In this document: positions 32,858-42,910 of the stretch, in pieces
Numbering within the stretch: the stretch's first letter is position 1
How the letters are laid out: every line of letters starts with the position of its first letter
Assembly: GCF_037042905.1 (NCBI RefSeq)
Contig: NW_026974141.1
Coordinates: forward strand, 1,758,501-1,822,500
Direction of reading: 5' to 3'
DNA from: Lytechinus pictus
Taxonomy: Eukaryota > Echinodermata > Echinoidea > Temnopleuroida > Toxopneustidae
DNA: 64,000 nt
Notes under the pieces: generated by a model
Databases searched by the model: none
What the model was told of the DNA's origin: nothing
Seen by the model: only the letters and a program-made list of their open reading frames with translations
Position numbers and translations under genes: made by a program

Positions 32858-35800
32858 GTGAGTACATAGTTTTAAAAAAATATGTTTATTCAAACCTTGT
32901 TTTCATTCAATAGCTCAGTCGATAGAGCGGGGGTTTCGGACTAAGGTGACCCGGGTTCAATTCCCACTTGGTGCACTAGGCATTAATCCTCATTACCAGG
33001 TCCTTGGAGAAGACCTTAAGCTGTCGGTCCTCTGGTTGCTTGCTTACAAGCATTCATGCTTTCTTAGCAATCAGGTAAAAAATAACCACCATTTTAATAC
33101 CATTAGTTGGATTAATAGGTACCTTGTAGAAAATCAGAGCCGCATCTTTTGCGTGGGAATCTTACAAGCGTCCTTTCATTGCCATTACTCACATTTCATT
33201 ATAGACAAAACAATGGGGTTTGTGGGAAAGCTTCTATTTTATAGACATGGCACAGACTTTGACATGGCACCTACATGTAAATATCTGCACGGTCTGCACC
33301 ATCAACATTGTCACCGCTGAACTCGCAAAATTTAGGATTTGAATTTATCATCATCTATGTAAATGTATGGGGATGATATTACACACAATACTAGTAGATT
33401 AATAGACTAGTATGTAGTTCATGGACAATTTTGGTCAAATGACCTTTCATTTCTTTCATTGAGATAGGCAGATTTCAAAGCAAGACATTATGTAAGGATG
33501 CCTTGCATAGCAGGATGAAGAAATTGAAAAGACTAGGTAACTAGAATAGCACACCATTGAACGCTCTATGAAGGTATTTGTTGCATTTCTACTTTGAATG
33601 CATAATGTACTTGGCAAACTGTGAAATACCAGTTGTTCGTGGACGCATTGTTGTGGATGTAAATGAAAAGCACAATTCAAAAGAATATGTGAATGATCAA
33701 GACATCAAAGATGGTGCTTATGCCTTATCTCATTAATTTTTAAACCACCATGTCACTTTAGTACAAATGACCTTCCTCTGATCATGCGCAGAATCTTCTG
33801 ATCATGAGCAGAGTGGAACTACGAACTGGCTTTATATACATCATGCAAAAAAATAATTTTTTAAATTAATAAACTTTCAACAACTAATACTACCTGAATC
33901 TGCTGCAAGCTTTAAAATTGCAACAAATTCAGGATTTTCCAGGGCGCCCTTTTTTTTAGTTTCCAGGGGCCTGTTGCAGAAAGAGTTGCGTTTAACCGCA
34001 AGTCAAAAAATCAATCGCAAGTCAAAAATGCGCGCTGTTGATTGGTTGAAAATCAAGTTGCGCATGATTTTAGAGTTGCGTTTGATTGCAACTCTTTCTG
34101 CAACGGGCCCCTGGGCTACTTTGAGCATTTCAGGGTCTAAATTGCCCCATCCCCATGTATTTTTCTCCTTTAACACATGATTTTAAATGTCCACTTTTAT
34201 TTCATTTATGTGCACATGATTAAAGTTTTCACCTTTTGAATTTTCCTGGGCTGTTTTGAGCATTTCGGGGGCTAAATTGCCCCATCCCCTTGTATTTTTT
34301 TCCCCTTGTAGCACATTATCTCAAGCTCTCAATTATCCACTTTTATTTCATGTATGTGCACATGATTTTAAGTTTTCACCTTTCAAATTTTCCTGGGCTG
34401 TTTTGAGCATTTCGGGGGCTAAATCGCCCCATCCCCATGTATTTTTTTCCTTGTAGCACAGGATCTCATGTTCTCAATTATCCACTTTTATTTCATGTAT
34501 GTGCACATGATTTTTAGTTTTTTCCTTTCGAGTTTTCCTATATCTACTACGAAGCAAAATCTGAAAACTATTTTTTATTACCAGGGTCAAATAGATATAT
34601 ATACCAGGGTAAAAACAGACTGAAATGTAATTTTCAAGTTTATTGTCAAGGTTGGATTTCCCTTTTAAGAAATAGACAAGACATGAAGTTTGATTCAATA
34701 GACTCTGTGGCAGGGGTTGAGATTCTCTATAGGGAATCCTCTGACATTTATGGTCTAGAGCCTACATTGATACAGGCAGGTTTCATAAATTATGTACCAT
34801 GTGTTAGGGTAGAGTCTCTCATGCTCAGTATTGGAACCCCATTTGCACTAAGTAATAAAACCTTATTCACAATCCCTAATTATTAGAACCACATTCCCAT
34901 TACCCAATGTACATGTAAGAACATCATTCACACTACCCAATATTAGAACTGCATTCACACTACCCAATATTAGAACTGCATTCACACTACCCAATATTAG
35001 AACTGCATTCACACTACCCAATATTATAACCTTATTCACACTGCTCAATATTAGAACTCCATTCACAGTGTTACTACCCAATATTACATGCAGAACCTTG
35101 TACACACTACGCAGTATTTGAACCCCATTCATATTTCCCATTATTAGAACCCCCTTCACACTACCCAATATCAGAACTTCATTCACAATTATCAGAGCCT
35201 CATTCACACTAGTGACACCACCCAATATTAGAACCTCGTTCACACCATCCAATATTTGAACCCCATTCACATTTCCCATTATTAGAACCCCATTCACACT
35301 ACCCATTATTAGAGTCTCATTCACACTACCCAATATTAGAACCCATTCACACTACCTTACATTAGAACCTCATCTCACACACTTTCTAATATTAGAACCT
35401 TATTCACACTAACCATATTAGTACCCCATTCACACAATCCAATATTGTAACCTCATTCACATTACTAAATGTTATAACCTCATTCACACAACCCAATATT
35501 GTAACTTCATTCACACTACCCAATCACAAAATGTTAGAACCTCATTTACACTACGCTTTATCAGTACCATATTCACACTACCCCGTATTATAACCTTAAT
35601 ACACTATCCAGTATTACATTATATATTGGATGGTTCAGGATAAGAAATATGTATGTGTTGGGGTAGACTCTCTCATTCACCAATATTACTTGTGGAACCC
35701 AATTCACACCACAAAAAATGATTGCTCAGAATAGGATAGCAGATCATCCATGAGGTTAGGGCCAATATTGCACAAGTCAGATTATTACAATATTGACATA

Positions 35801-38800
35801 CATGTAGGTAACAAGTAGAACATTAATATACTTAACACCAGCTGTGATCACAAAACCTATTTTATAATTCAATAAAATGACTAGTGTGATTTTTTTTTTG
35901 ACCTTTACATTTACATGTATGTCTTTAAAAGTCCCCAAATGATTTGGGTTGGAATATTAAAGATCTTTTATTTTCCTTGGGTTATTAATGGGCTACAAAT
36001 CCCCCCAAACCCTGCCACACTAATATCTATATACGTTAAGATGGAAGTGTGGTACTTCAAGGTATGTTGGTATGGTCATTTCATTTACCGGTATTCCACA
36101 GATATTGTTCAATGACCAACATAAGCAGTCATTCTGGTATTTTCCTTGCTATTTCTGCAGCTGATTTGTGCAGCATTTGTAGATTACGCATGTTCATTAA
36201 TACATGTATTACATTTACATGTGTCCTACAACATACAATGTAATTATCCAATTTCTCATTTGGTGAAAGAGATACCGGTACATTTTTCTTGTTGAATAGA
36301 TCAATCTTTCACCTCATGTGATATTTATTACCAATTGCACTCCAGGTGGGTGTTTCATAAAGCTGTTCGTAAGTTAAGAGCGACTTAAAGAATGACTGGT
36401 GATCCTTTCTTGTGATAAATGGTATATTCATTGGCGATGGTTTAGCGCGTAAGAAGGGTTCACCAGTCATTCTTAAAGTCGCTCTTAACTTACGAACAGC
36501 TTTATGAAACGGCCCCCAGGTCTGCTATTCTCTATCAACTGTACTCACTTTTGATAGTCTTCAAATTGTACTACATATTATTCTCTCTTTTCCATGCAGG
36601 AACTCGCTAAGAAGAATCAAGGGTGCGAATATCAACAAAATGACGGGGGATGTCATAGACAAACAGCTCAACCAGATGGAAGATTACAGTGACGATGGCG
36701 ATGATGATGCCGACGATCAGGATGAATGGAGTGAGAGCAGCTCGAGTTCTAGTTCTAGTTCAGTTGATGAAGATGCTTGGCTAGATCAGGAAAGACGACT
36801 CCAGGAGAAAACTGAGAAACAAGCTTCCATGAGGTTGGTAGGTGAAGCGGATGCTGCCTTGCAGAAGTCTGAAACACAGGACAAGTCTAGAACTGGTAAT
36901 ATCCGTACTGTTGGAGACAACCTGAGATACGGTGGCAGCGGTGGGATCGTTGATACTGGTGTTCTTAGGGGGGATATTCCTGTGGCACGGGGTGATATCC
37001 CTGTAGCTCGGGGTGATATCCCCATAGCTCGGGGTGATATCCCCATAGCTCGGGGTGATATTCCTTTACCTCATGATGATTTCCCCAGGGACGGTGAGGT
37101 AAGGCTGAATCAGAGTGCTATGCACATCATGGCTGCTGACAAGATTGGTGCAGGTGGAAACGTTGAGTTCATCCAGCCTGGAGAACTAGAGCCGATGGAC
37201 GCCAGCAAGAAAGGCGGAGGTGGGAACAATATGGTGAACATGAGAATCTCTGGCAGTGCAAGTAAATTCAAGAAATATGATGGCGGTGTGCAGGATCTTT
37301 TACGACATCCAGAACAGCATACTAGCATAGGTATGTACATAATGGTTCTACCGAGTGTGCTGTTGGACAGTCGTATATTCATTTCTATAGTGGAGGAGCC
37401 ATGGTTTGGTGGTTCTGACACTTACCTTGCAAACAGAGGGTCGTGTGTTCGAATCCCACCGCGGTCTGGCGTCCTTTGGCAAGGCGTTAATCCACACTTT
37501 GCCACTCGAGACCCAGGTGCTAAATGGGTACGATGTGAAAGCCATTGTAGATTTTCCAGTACTGTGTGCGCCTCACCGGGAACTGACTGGAATACTCCTC
37601 ATAGAGTTGAGGATGTGCATACATTGTGTGCGGGAATGACTGATTGAATCCGATGACCGGGGTAATAATATATCTGGAAAGCGCTTAGACACGTCGTCCC
37701 AATGTATTAAGTGCTATATAAAAGCGGATTATTATTATTGTTATCATTATTCAGCTTAAAAGTAAAGTAATACTAAAAAGAACAAAATTATTTCATCAAA
37801 CAGACAATTGTGTCACTCTCTGTAAGGTTAATATAAAGACCAAGATGCAAATAGATCTGGAAGTAAGAAGTACTTGTCAGTGTGGATATCCTTCAATAAC
37901 ATTAGTTTTCATATACCTTAGAGGAGCATTGTTTCATGTTATGCATGACATATTTTCAAAGCCATAAGTGGTTGATACTGTGTTTTTAAAGCCTAATATG
38001 ATCACCTTGTCTTACTAAGATTGGAGACACTAATGAAATTCTGTCATTAATGCATATTCCTCTTAGAATTAATGTGTCTGACGTTATGTACTTTTATAAA
38101 TATATGTGCAAAGTGGATATTTGGCAATTTGCATTGAGAAAAGCTGTGATTTTTAGGTTTTTAAATTCAAGAATTCTAAAAATTATTTTCCATCATATAC
38201 ATGTAGCTTTAATGTAATTGAGGGGACAGAATTCAATAGATTTATAAAAACATTCTGATATATTTTGATTACATTTTTAGGGCACTGTGTCATCATTCAT
38301 TTGGCCCAGACCACAGAAAATGATTTCTTTCTTGCGAACAATTCATAGTGGTCCAAGTTCATAGTACCAAAACGTTTTACTATATCCACAGGGCGAAAGA
38401 AAGATTGTCCTCCCAAGAACAACATCGTGATGGTGAAGACTCACAAGTGCTCCAGTTCCACTATGCAGAACATCCTCTTCCGTTGGGGTGAGAACCACAA
38501 CCTATCCTTCGCGTTGCCCAGGACCGGTGTGTACCTTGGCAGTCCGAGCCCTTTCAGCAAGATATACGTCATGGAATCCAACAACGGCCAGTACAATATC
38601 ATCGCCAACCACATGGTCTATAACCAAAAAGGTATGTATATTGACAATTGATACACCTGCTTTTGCTACTTCATTGGCAATGTGTTTTGTGAAACCATTC
38701 CCAAGGGTCACTCTCTTATTAGGAAAGTCATTGATTGATTGAATTGAAGTGAATTGAACTTTTTGAGGAATGGCCCTGCTGTTTAAAGACTTTTAATTGC

Positions 38801-39657
38801 AACTGTAATGGATTGAAGAAGAAAATTCCTTTATGAAGATTAAACCCATGCTCCTTTTTGATTTGTAACTTTTCATGTACACAGCCACAGAAGAACTGAT
38901 GCCTTCCGACACGGTCTACATAGCACTCCTTCGAAACCCAGACACGCAATACGAAAGCATGTACAACTACTACCGCTTCGACGGGAGGTACCGAGTTAGA
39001 CTGGATCAGTTCCTCAAGAGGCCTCAGCTTTACTTCGAGAGTGAGCCAAGGGTCACCAAACACGTCGGTCGCAACCCAATGCTCTTTGACATTGGACTTG
39101 ATTCTCGTTATATGGAGCGGGAGGATCCAAGGGTTACCAGTTACATCCAGCAGCTCGACCAGAGGTTCAACATCGTTCTCATCGCGGAATACTTCAAGGA
39201 ATCTCTGATACTACTCAAAGACATCCTTTGCTGGAGTATGGATGATATTGTCTTCTTCAACCAAAACGCGAGGAGTAAGACCTCCGTGCGACCGCCGACT
39301 GACTCCATGAAGGCGCGCATCAGAGCTTGGAATTGGGGAGACAGCGCCCTCTATCAGTACTTCAATAGAACCCTCTGGCAGAAGATCGAGGCCTTTGGGT
39401 ATGATCGCATGGCACGTGAAGTCGCCGAGTTGGACAGGAAGATCGAAGAACTCTCGCAACGCTGCATCGGTTCTACCAAGCAGGCGGGTGATAGTCGCGT
39501 CTACTATCCACCCGGTGTAAATGTTAATAGCTTTGTTCTCAATAGAAATGCTCAGGGGGACCAGCTGTGCGAACAGATGACAAGACCTGAACTCACATAC
39601 ATTGGAATCCTAAGGCAGAAGCAAGTGTCCCTGAATAGCCATAGAGCGCTGAGGTAG
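32712..39657 (+). CDS. gal3st: Galactose-3-O-sulfotransferase family protein (four coding exons, 629 aa)
   Basis: Coding exons 32712-32857, 36600-37330, 38392-38631 and 38885-39657 join in phase (2,1,1) to 1890 nt. The predicted product is a Golgi type II membrane enzyme that moves sulfate from PAPS to the 3-OH of galactose on glycolipids or glycans (family knowledge; substrate not readable here). Visible features are a short N-tail, a signal anchor at about residues 8-27, a very long stem (28-292), and a catalytic half from about 293. The catalytic half has a 5'-phosphosulfate loop KTHKCSSST (308-316) and a 3'-phosphate motif LLRNPDTQYES (387-397). Possible N-glycosylation sites are NQS (219), NLS and NRT. 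Vertebrate GAL3STs are about 400-490 aa; the excess here is all stem. An acceptor just before the ATG implies an upstream non-coding exon, not found. Confidence 0.9.
32905..33066 (+). mobile_element. tRNA-derived SINE in intron 1 (family S3)
   Basis: A box TAGCTCAGTCGATAGAGC (about 32911-32928) and B box GGGTTCAATTCCC (about 32952-32964), followed by an unrelated body with CCAGGTCCTTGGAGAAGACC. It differs from S1 and S2. The cloverleaf is incomplete. Confidence 0.6.
33067..33963. other. gal3st intron 1, unrecognised part
   Basis: AT-rich intron sequence. No repeat ends, ORFs of protein character or RNA genes were recognised. Confidence 0.5.
33964..34113. mobile_element. Foldback MITE, GGGGCCCGTTGCAGAAAGAG family, copy 2
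   Basis: CAGGGGCCTGTTGCAGAAAG at the left and CTTTCTGCAACGGGCCCCTG at the right are inverted partners. The interior matches copy 1 (453-599) in reverse orientation. In gal3st intron 1. Confidence 0.8.
34114..34545 (+). repeat. Three-copy tandem repeat, ~140-bp unit, in gal3st intron 1
   Basis: Each unit has TGGGCTGTTTTGAGCATTTC, GGGGCTAAATTGCCCCATCC and ATTTCATGTATGTGCACATG. Units begin at about 34111, 34247 and 34393. The ORFs reported through it simply repeat the unit. Confidence 0.75.
34862..35600 (+). repeat. 27-bp minisatellite in gal3st intron 1
   Basis: About 25 or more diverged copies of TATTAGAACTGCATTCACACT plus ACCCAA. The best-preserved block is 34935-35040. Because 27 is divisible by three, the minus strand stays open and reads a 9-residue repeat (GSVNAVLIL), an artefact. 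Confidence 0.85.
36346..36520. mobile_element. MITE with ~60-bp arms just upstream of gal3st exon 2
   Basis: TTCATAAAGCTGTTCGTAAG ... GAATGACTGGTGA (36354-36413) is matched by the complementary TTCACCAGTCATTC ... CTTACGAACAGCTTTATGAA (about 36459-36509). Nearly the whole element forms one hairpin around a ~45-base loop. It ends 80 bases before the exon 2 acceptor. Confidence 0.85.
36600..37330 (+). CDS. gal3st: gal3st exon 2: extended acidic, RGD-repeat stem
   Basis: Acceptor CTCTTTTCCATGCAG; donor GTATGT after ACTAGCATAG. It encodes residues 49-292, the whole expansion relative to other GAL3STs. Content: an Asp-rich block (about 76-90), a Ser run (about 93-103), a likely coiled region (LDQERRLQEKTEKQASMRL), and five RGDIP units with 7-residue spacing (RGD at 172, 179, 186, 193, 200), then Gly-rich linker. 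The frame stays open past the donor to 37647 by chance. Confidence 0.85.
37390..37752 (+). mobile_element. tRNA-derived SINE in gal3st intron 2, family S2, full-length
   Basis: A-box-like TGGTTTGGTGGTTCTGA (about 37403), B box GTGTTCGAATCCC (37444-37456), a 250-bp body (CTGGCGTCCTTTGGCAAGGC, ACCGGGAACTGACTGG) and an ATTATTATT tail ending at about 37752. A truncated reverse copy is at 30172-30336. Confidence 0.8.
37753..38391. other. Rest of gal3st intron 2
   Basis: AT-rich, no recognised element; it ends in the acceptor TTACTATATCCACAG. Confidence 0.6.
38392..38631 (+). CDS. gal3st: gal3st exon 3: PAPS 5'-phosphosulfate loop
   Basis: Encodes GRKKDCPPKNNIVMVKTHKC and onward. NIVMVKTHK.SSST..NILFR aligns with the family signature (NI.FLKTHKT.SST..NIL.RF). 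It contains one NLS glycosylation site. Donor GTATGT follows at 38632. Confidence 0.9.
38885..39657 (+). CDS. gal3st: gal3st exon 4: catalytic C-terminus
   Basis: Begins ATEELMPSDTVYIALLRNPD after acceptor TCATGTACACAG. The 3'-phosphate motif RNPDTQYES is followed by the family-typical segments NPMLFDIGLD, IVLIAEYFKESLILLKD and WNWGDSALYQYFNRTLW. Stop codon TAG at 39655. No disruption; codon use is more GC-rich than the surroundings, as for a gene under selection. Confidence 0.92.
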
Positions 39658-39921
39658 TATTCACTGACATCCATTCTGTCCACATAGATTTTATTGCCTC
39701 TTGTACAGTATCAATAGATGAACCGTCTCTAGTTTTGCTACTTAGTCCTGTGCGCCATTTTCTCCTGTGATATTTATACAGTACTCAGTGTTTGCATTAA
39801 ATGTTCTGCACTTTGATGGCGTTATAAAGTGTTCTGCACTGTGCTCTGCAAGATCTTGTAATTCTTGTAGATAAATGAAAGTTATCAACTGCAACTGCTC
39901 TGTTACAACTTGTAAAATAAA
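39658..39921 (+). terminator. gal3st 3' UTR with first AATAAA
   Basis: The first clear polyadenylation word downstream of the stop is AATAAA at 39916-39921, giving a 3' UTR of roughly 280 bases. Later signals are possible. Confidence 0.5.
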
Positions 39922-40820
39922 AAGAAAAATGTTGTCCATTTCCCATTGATTTATCCGTGTGCCATGTCTTACGAATAATTGCGATTGATTCAAATCAAGT
40001 CTAGTTTGATTGATTTAAAATTGCTATCTCTTAATTTCACAAATCGTTGGTGTCCATCTGAACCATTGTATCAGTCAATTTTGGTTAAAAAAATGTTTCG
40101 AGATTTTTACAGAAAATGAAAGTACAAGTCCTATTACATACATAATTAAATTTTTTGAAAAGCAATTTAATTCAGTTTCTGAGATATGTGGAGATTCTTA
40201 CTGTGTTGCTATACAAATTATTGAAAAAAATTCTCAAATCCCATTGCAAAAGTGTACTGTAGTAAAACATACAAAAACTGTGCACACTTTATATGCAAAT
40301 GCGCGGTCAGCCAAACTGTCTCATCAGCAATGCTTTGACTTGCACTTTAAAGAGTAAAACAACATTTTGCTTGATCGCGCGCATTGAAATGGCTGTAAGG
40401 TCTGTTGTATCCCCCATGGCGTTTTTGTACAAGGAAAATCTAAGCCGCTCAAACCGAAATTACAAGCCTGTAGCTCTTTCGCAATACTTTCTCTGACTCT
40501 TGGTTTTGTGTAAAAATTGAAGATGCCAGTGTCAAGCAATCGTCTTTGTCTTTCCAACCATGTATTTTTCTAGCAGTAAAAATGTTTGTAAGACTAGGGA
40601 ACAAAGTGTCGAAATTATAGTAAACTTTGAAGTTGATTTTCTCAGAAATGGATTTGCACTGTAGTATGGGTGATACGACAGTTCGGATGGCTGCTGACGA
40701 AATTTAGATCAATCGCAATTGAGTTGAATATATCGCAATTCTTTGTAAGACGGGGATCAGGAGGGTGTGACATACACTCTTGATATTTACAATTGATTGT
40801 ATCTTTTATGATACAAGACC
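39922..40820. other. Intergenic, no gene recognised
   Basis: AT-rich sequence with short ORFs only. Confidence 0.5.
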
Positions 40821-41113
40821 CAGTGGCGTACGCAGGGGGGAGGTTACAGGGGTTCAAACCCCCCATTTAATTTTGTTGATACCCAAACCCCCCCTTTAAA
40901 TTTTTTGAAGACCTTTTTTCAAACGTTTTTGAGTTACGAAACAACATAAAATTTGTGGTGAAGACCTTCTTCTTTGGCTTGTCAATTTTTTTTGGGGGGG
41001 TAGGAAACGACCTAAAATTTGTGGTGAAGACCTTTTTTTTTTGTTGGTTGTCAACATTTCGTTCAGCTTGAAACCCCCCCCCCCCCATTTTTAAAATTCT
41101 GCGTACGCTACTG
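40821..41113. mobile_element. hAT-type MITE, CAGTGGCGTACGCAG ends
   Basis: Left CAGTGGCGTACGCAGG and right TGCGTACGCTACTG are inverted partners. The flanks ACAAGACC and ACAGAACC agree at 6 of 8 positions, consistent with an aged 8-bp duplication. The interior has AACCCCCC runs and GTGGTGAAGACCTT repeats. Related to 15827-16040. Confidence 0.75.
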
Positions 41114-41449
41114 ACAGAACCTGTAGCATTGATCATGGGGCTGCTTTCTATGATTCATTGCATTGGATTATTGTGTATGATCAGTCGTAAAGCTCAGGCT
41201 AACGATCGATTGCTAAGCTTTATGTTACGAGGCCCTGGTTATATTTGGGATATGTACGTACATGTATAGTGTGCTTTATTTATGTTCTTGAATTGCCTTT
41301 CACCTGCATCCTTCTTGGGTGACTTGTACACCAAAAACTGATGAATGTGCATTGACCTAATCCAGCTCTCAAAGCTTTGTAATATCAATGATCTTCCTGA
41401 CTTAAAACTGTTGCTTACTGGTAGCAGGTGTTCCATGCACATAACCTAA

Positions 41450-41683
41450 GGTTGCCTACTACATGTAGAAGCGGGTGATCCCTGTACAAAGCCTATTGGA
41501 ATTATAGAATTCAGTAGTCAGCACGTTACCCCATTGCCTACTGGAAGCGGTTAATCCCTGTACAAAGCCTATTGGAATTACAGAATTCAGTATTCAACGG
41601 GTTAACCCATTGCTTACTGGAAGCGGGTGATCCCTGTTCAAAGCCTATGGGAATTACAGAATTCAGTAATCAGCAGTTTTAAT
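41450..41683 (+). repeat. Three-copy tandem repeat, ~85-bp unit
   Basis: Each unit has TACTGGAAGCGGGTGATCCC and AAAGCCTATTGGAATTACAG, followed by AGAATTCAGTA; unit starts are about 41453, 41536 and 41608. Confidence 0.7.
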
Positions 41684-41726
41684 ACCCGTTTTTTCTGATA
41701 ATGCTTTTTAAACTGGCGAAAATTCC

Positions 41727-41787
41727 TTAACACTGTACTATAGGTGGTGCTAATTTGCCATTTAGTCCCACCTGTAGTACAGGGTTA
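41727..41787. repeat. 61-base hairpin
   Basis: TTAACACTGTACTATAGGTGG pairs with CCACCTGTAGTACAGGGTTAA with two mismatches around an 18-20 base loop. Similar half-motifs occur to about 42190 (GATAGTACAGGATTAAG), suggesting it is one end of a larger relic. Confidence 0.6.
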
Positions 41788-42300
41788 AGCTTAGCCCACT
41801 TCCTGTTTACACGGCCTTATTGCAATATGGGCTAACCCCACCTCCAGTACGAGATTATTTGGCCCTGCAAAATAGCAGGTTTAGCCGAGCATTTGTAGTG
41901 CCAAGAGTAATAGTCTGGGTTAAGATCGCTAGTGTAAAAAGAAACCTGCCTAAAGCCAAGGACAGTGCTCGATTTATGCCTTAGGGGCAACGTAGCCAGC
42001 ACTGTTATCCAATCATAGATGAGCACTCATGAATGGCTCCCACATGTCAGGGATTACTGGATTATGTTTGAGATAAGCAAGCATTTATTCTTAGCCGGGG
42101 TTAGGCAGAAAATTTGGCATGCGTGAAAAGGGAAAAAAAATACAACGGGGTTAAGGATAGTATGGGATCAGTGATAGTACAGGATTAAGAAAATCCAGTG
42201 TAAAAAGCATATTTGACTGGGTGGTCTCTGGATTGTAGAATATTTTTTATGATCGATTGCATTGATCACAATATGTTAAAATCAATTGTAAAATGAGCTA

Positions 42301-42910
42301 TTAAAAGTCCACCCCAACAAACAGTTGATTTGAATAAAAAGAGAAAAATCCAACAAGCATAACACTGAAAATTTCATCAAAATCGGTTGTAAAATAAGAA
42401 AGTTATGACATTTAAAGTTTTGCTTAATAATTTCACAAAACAGTTATCTGCACAACCTGGTCGGTATGCAAATGAGGAGACTGATGATGTCTTCCACTCA
42501 CTATTTCTCTTGTATTTTATTATATGAAATATGAATTCTAATTTTCTCCTCACTGTCAGGTGAAACAATGATTAACTCCTCCCTAAACATGTGGAATTAG
42601 CATTGTTTAATACTATATGGTTCAGTCAAGTTGGTCCTTATTGTTACATGTATATATGTAAAAAAATGAAATATTGTATAATTCAAACAATAAAAAACAA
42701 AAATTGTGAGTGAAGGACATCATCGACTGGCTCATTTGCATGTCACTGAATTGTGCATATCATTGGTTTGTGAAAAATTAGCGAAACTTTAAAATGTCAT
42801 AACTTTCTTATTTTACATCCGATTTTAATGAAATTGTCAGCGTTATGCTAGTTTGATTTTTCTCCATTTATTCAAACCAACATTTTTCTGGGGTGGACTT
42901 GACCTTTAAA
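42301..42910. mobile_element. MITE family M1, copy 2, uninterrupted
   Basis: TTAAAAGTCCACCCCAACAA at the left and GGGGTGGACTTGACCTTTAA at the right. About 100 bp at each end pair (ATTTCATCAAAATCGG / CCGATTTTAATGAAAT). It is the empty-site reference for both insertions in 20218-23132. Confidence 0.85.

Noticed and set aside
32905..32975. Candidate tRNA gene in gal3st intron 1
   Set aside because: No complete cloverleaf; the tRNA-like head continues into a SINE-like body.
34863..35333. 156-codon minus-strand ORF of GSVNAVLIL repeats
   Set aside because: A 27-bp minisatellite read in frame inside an intron.
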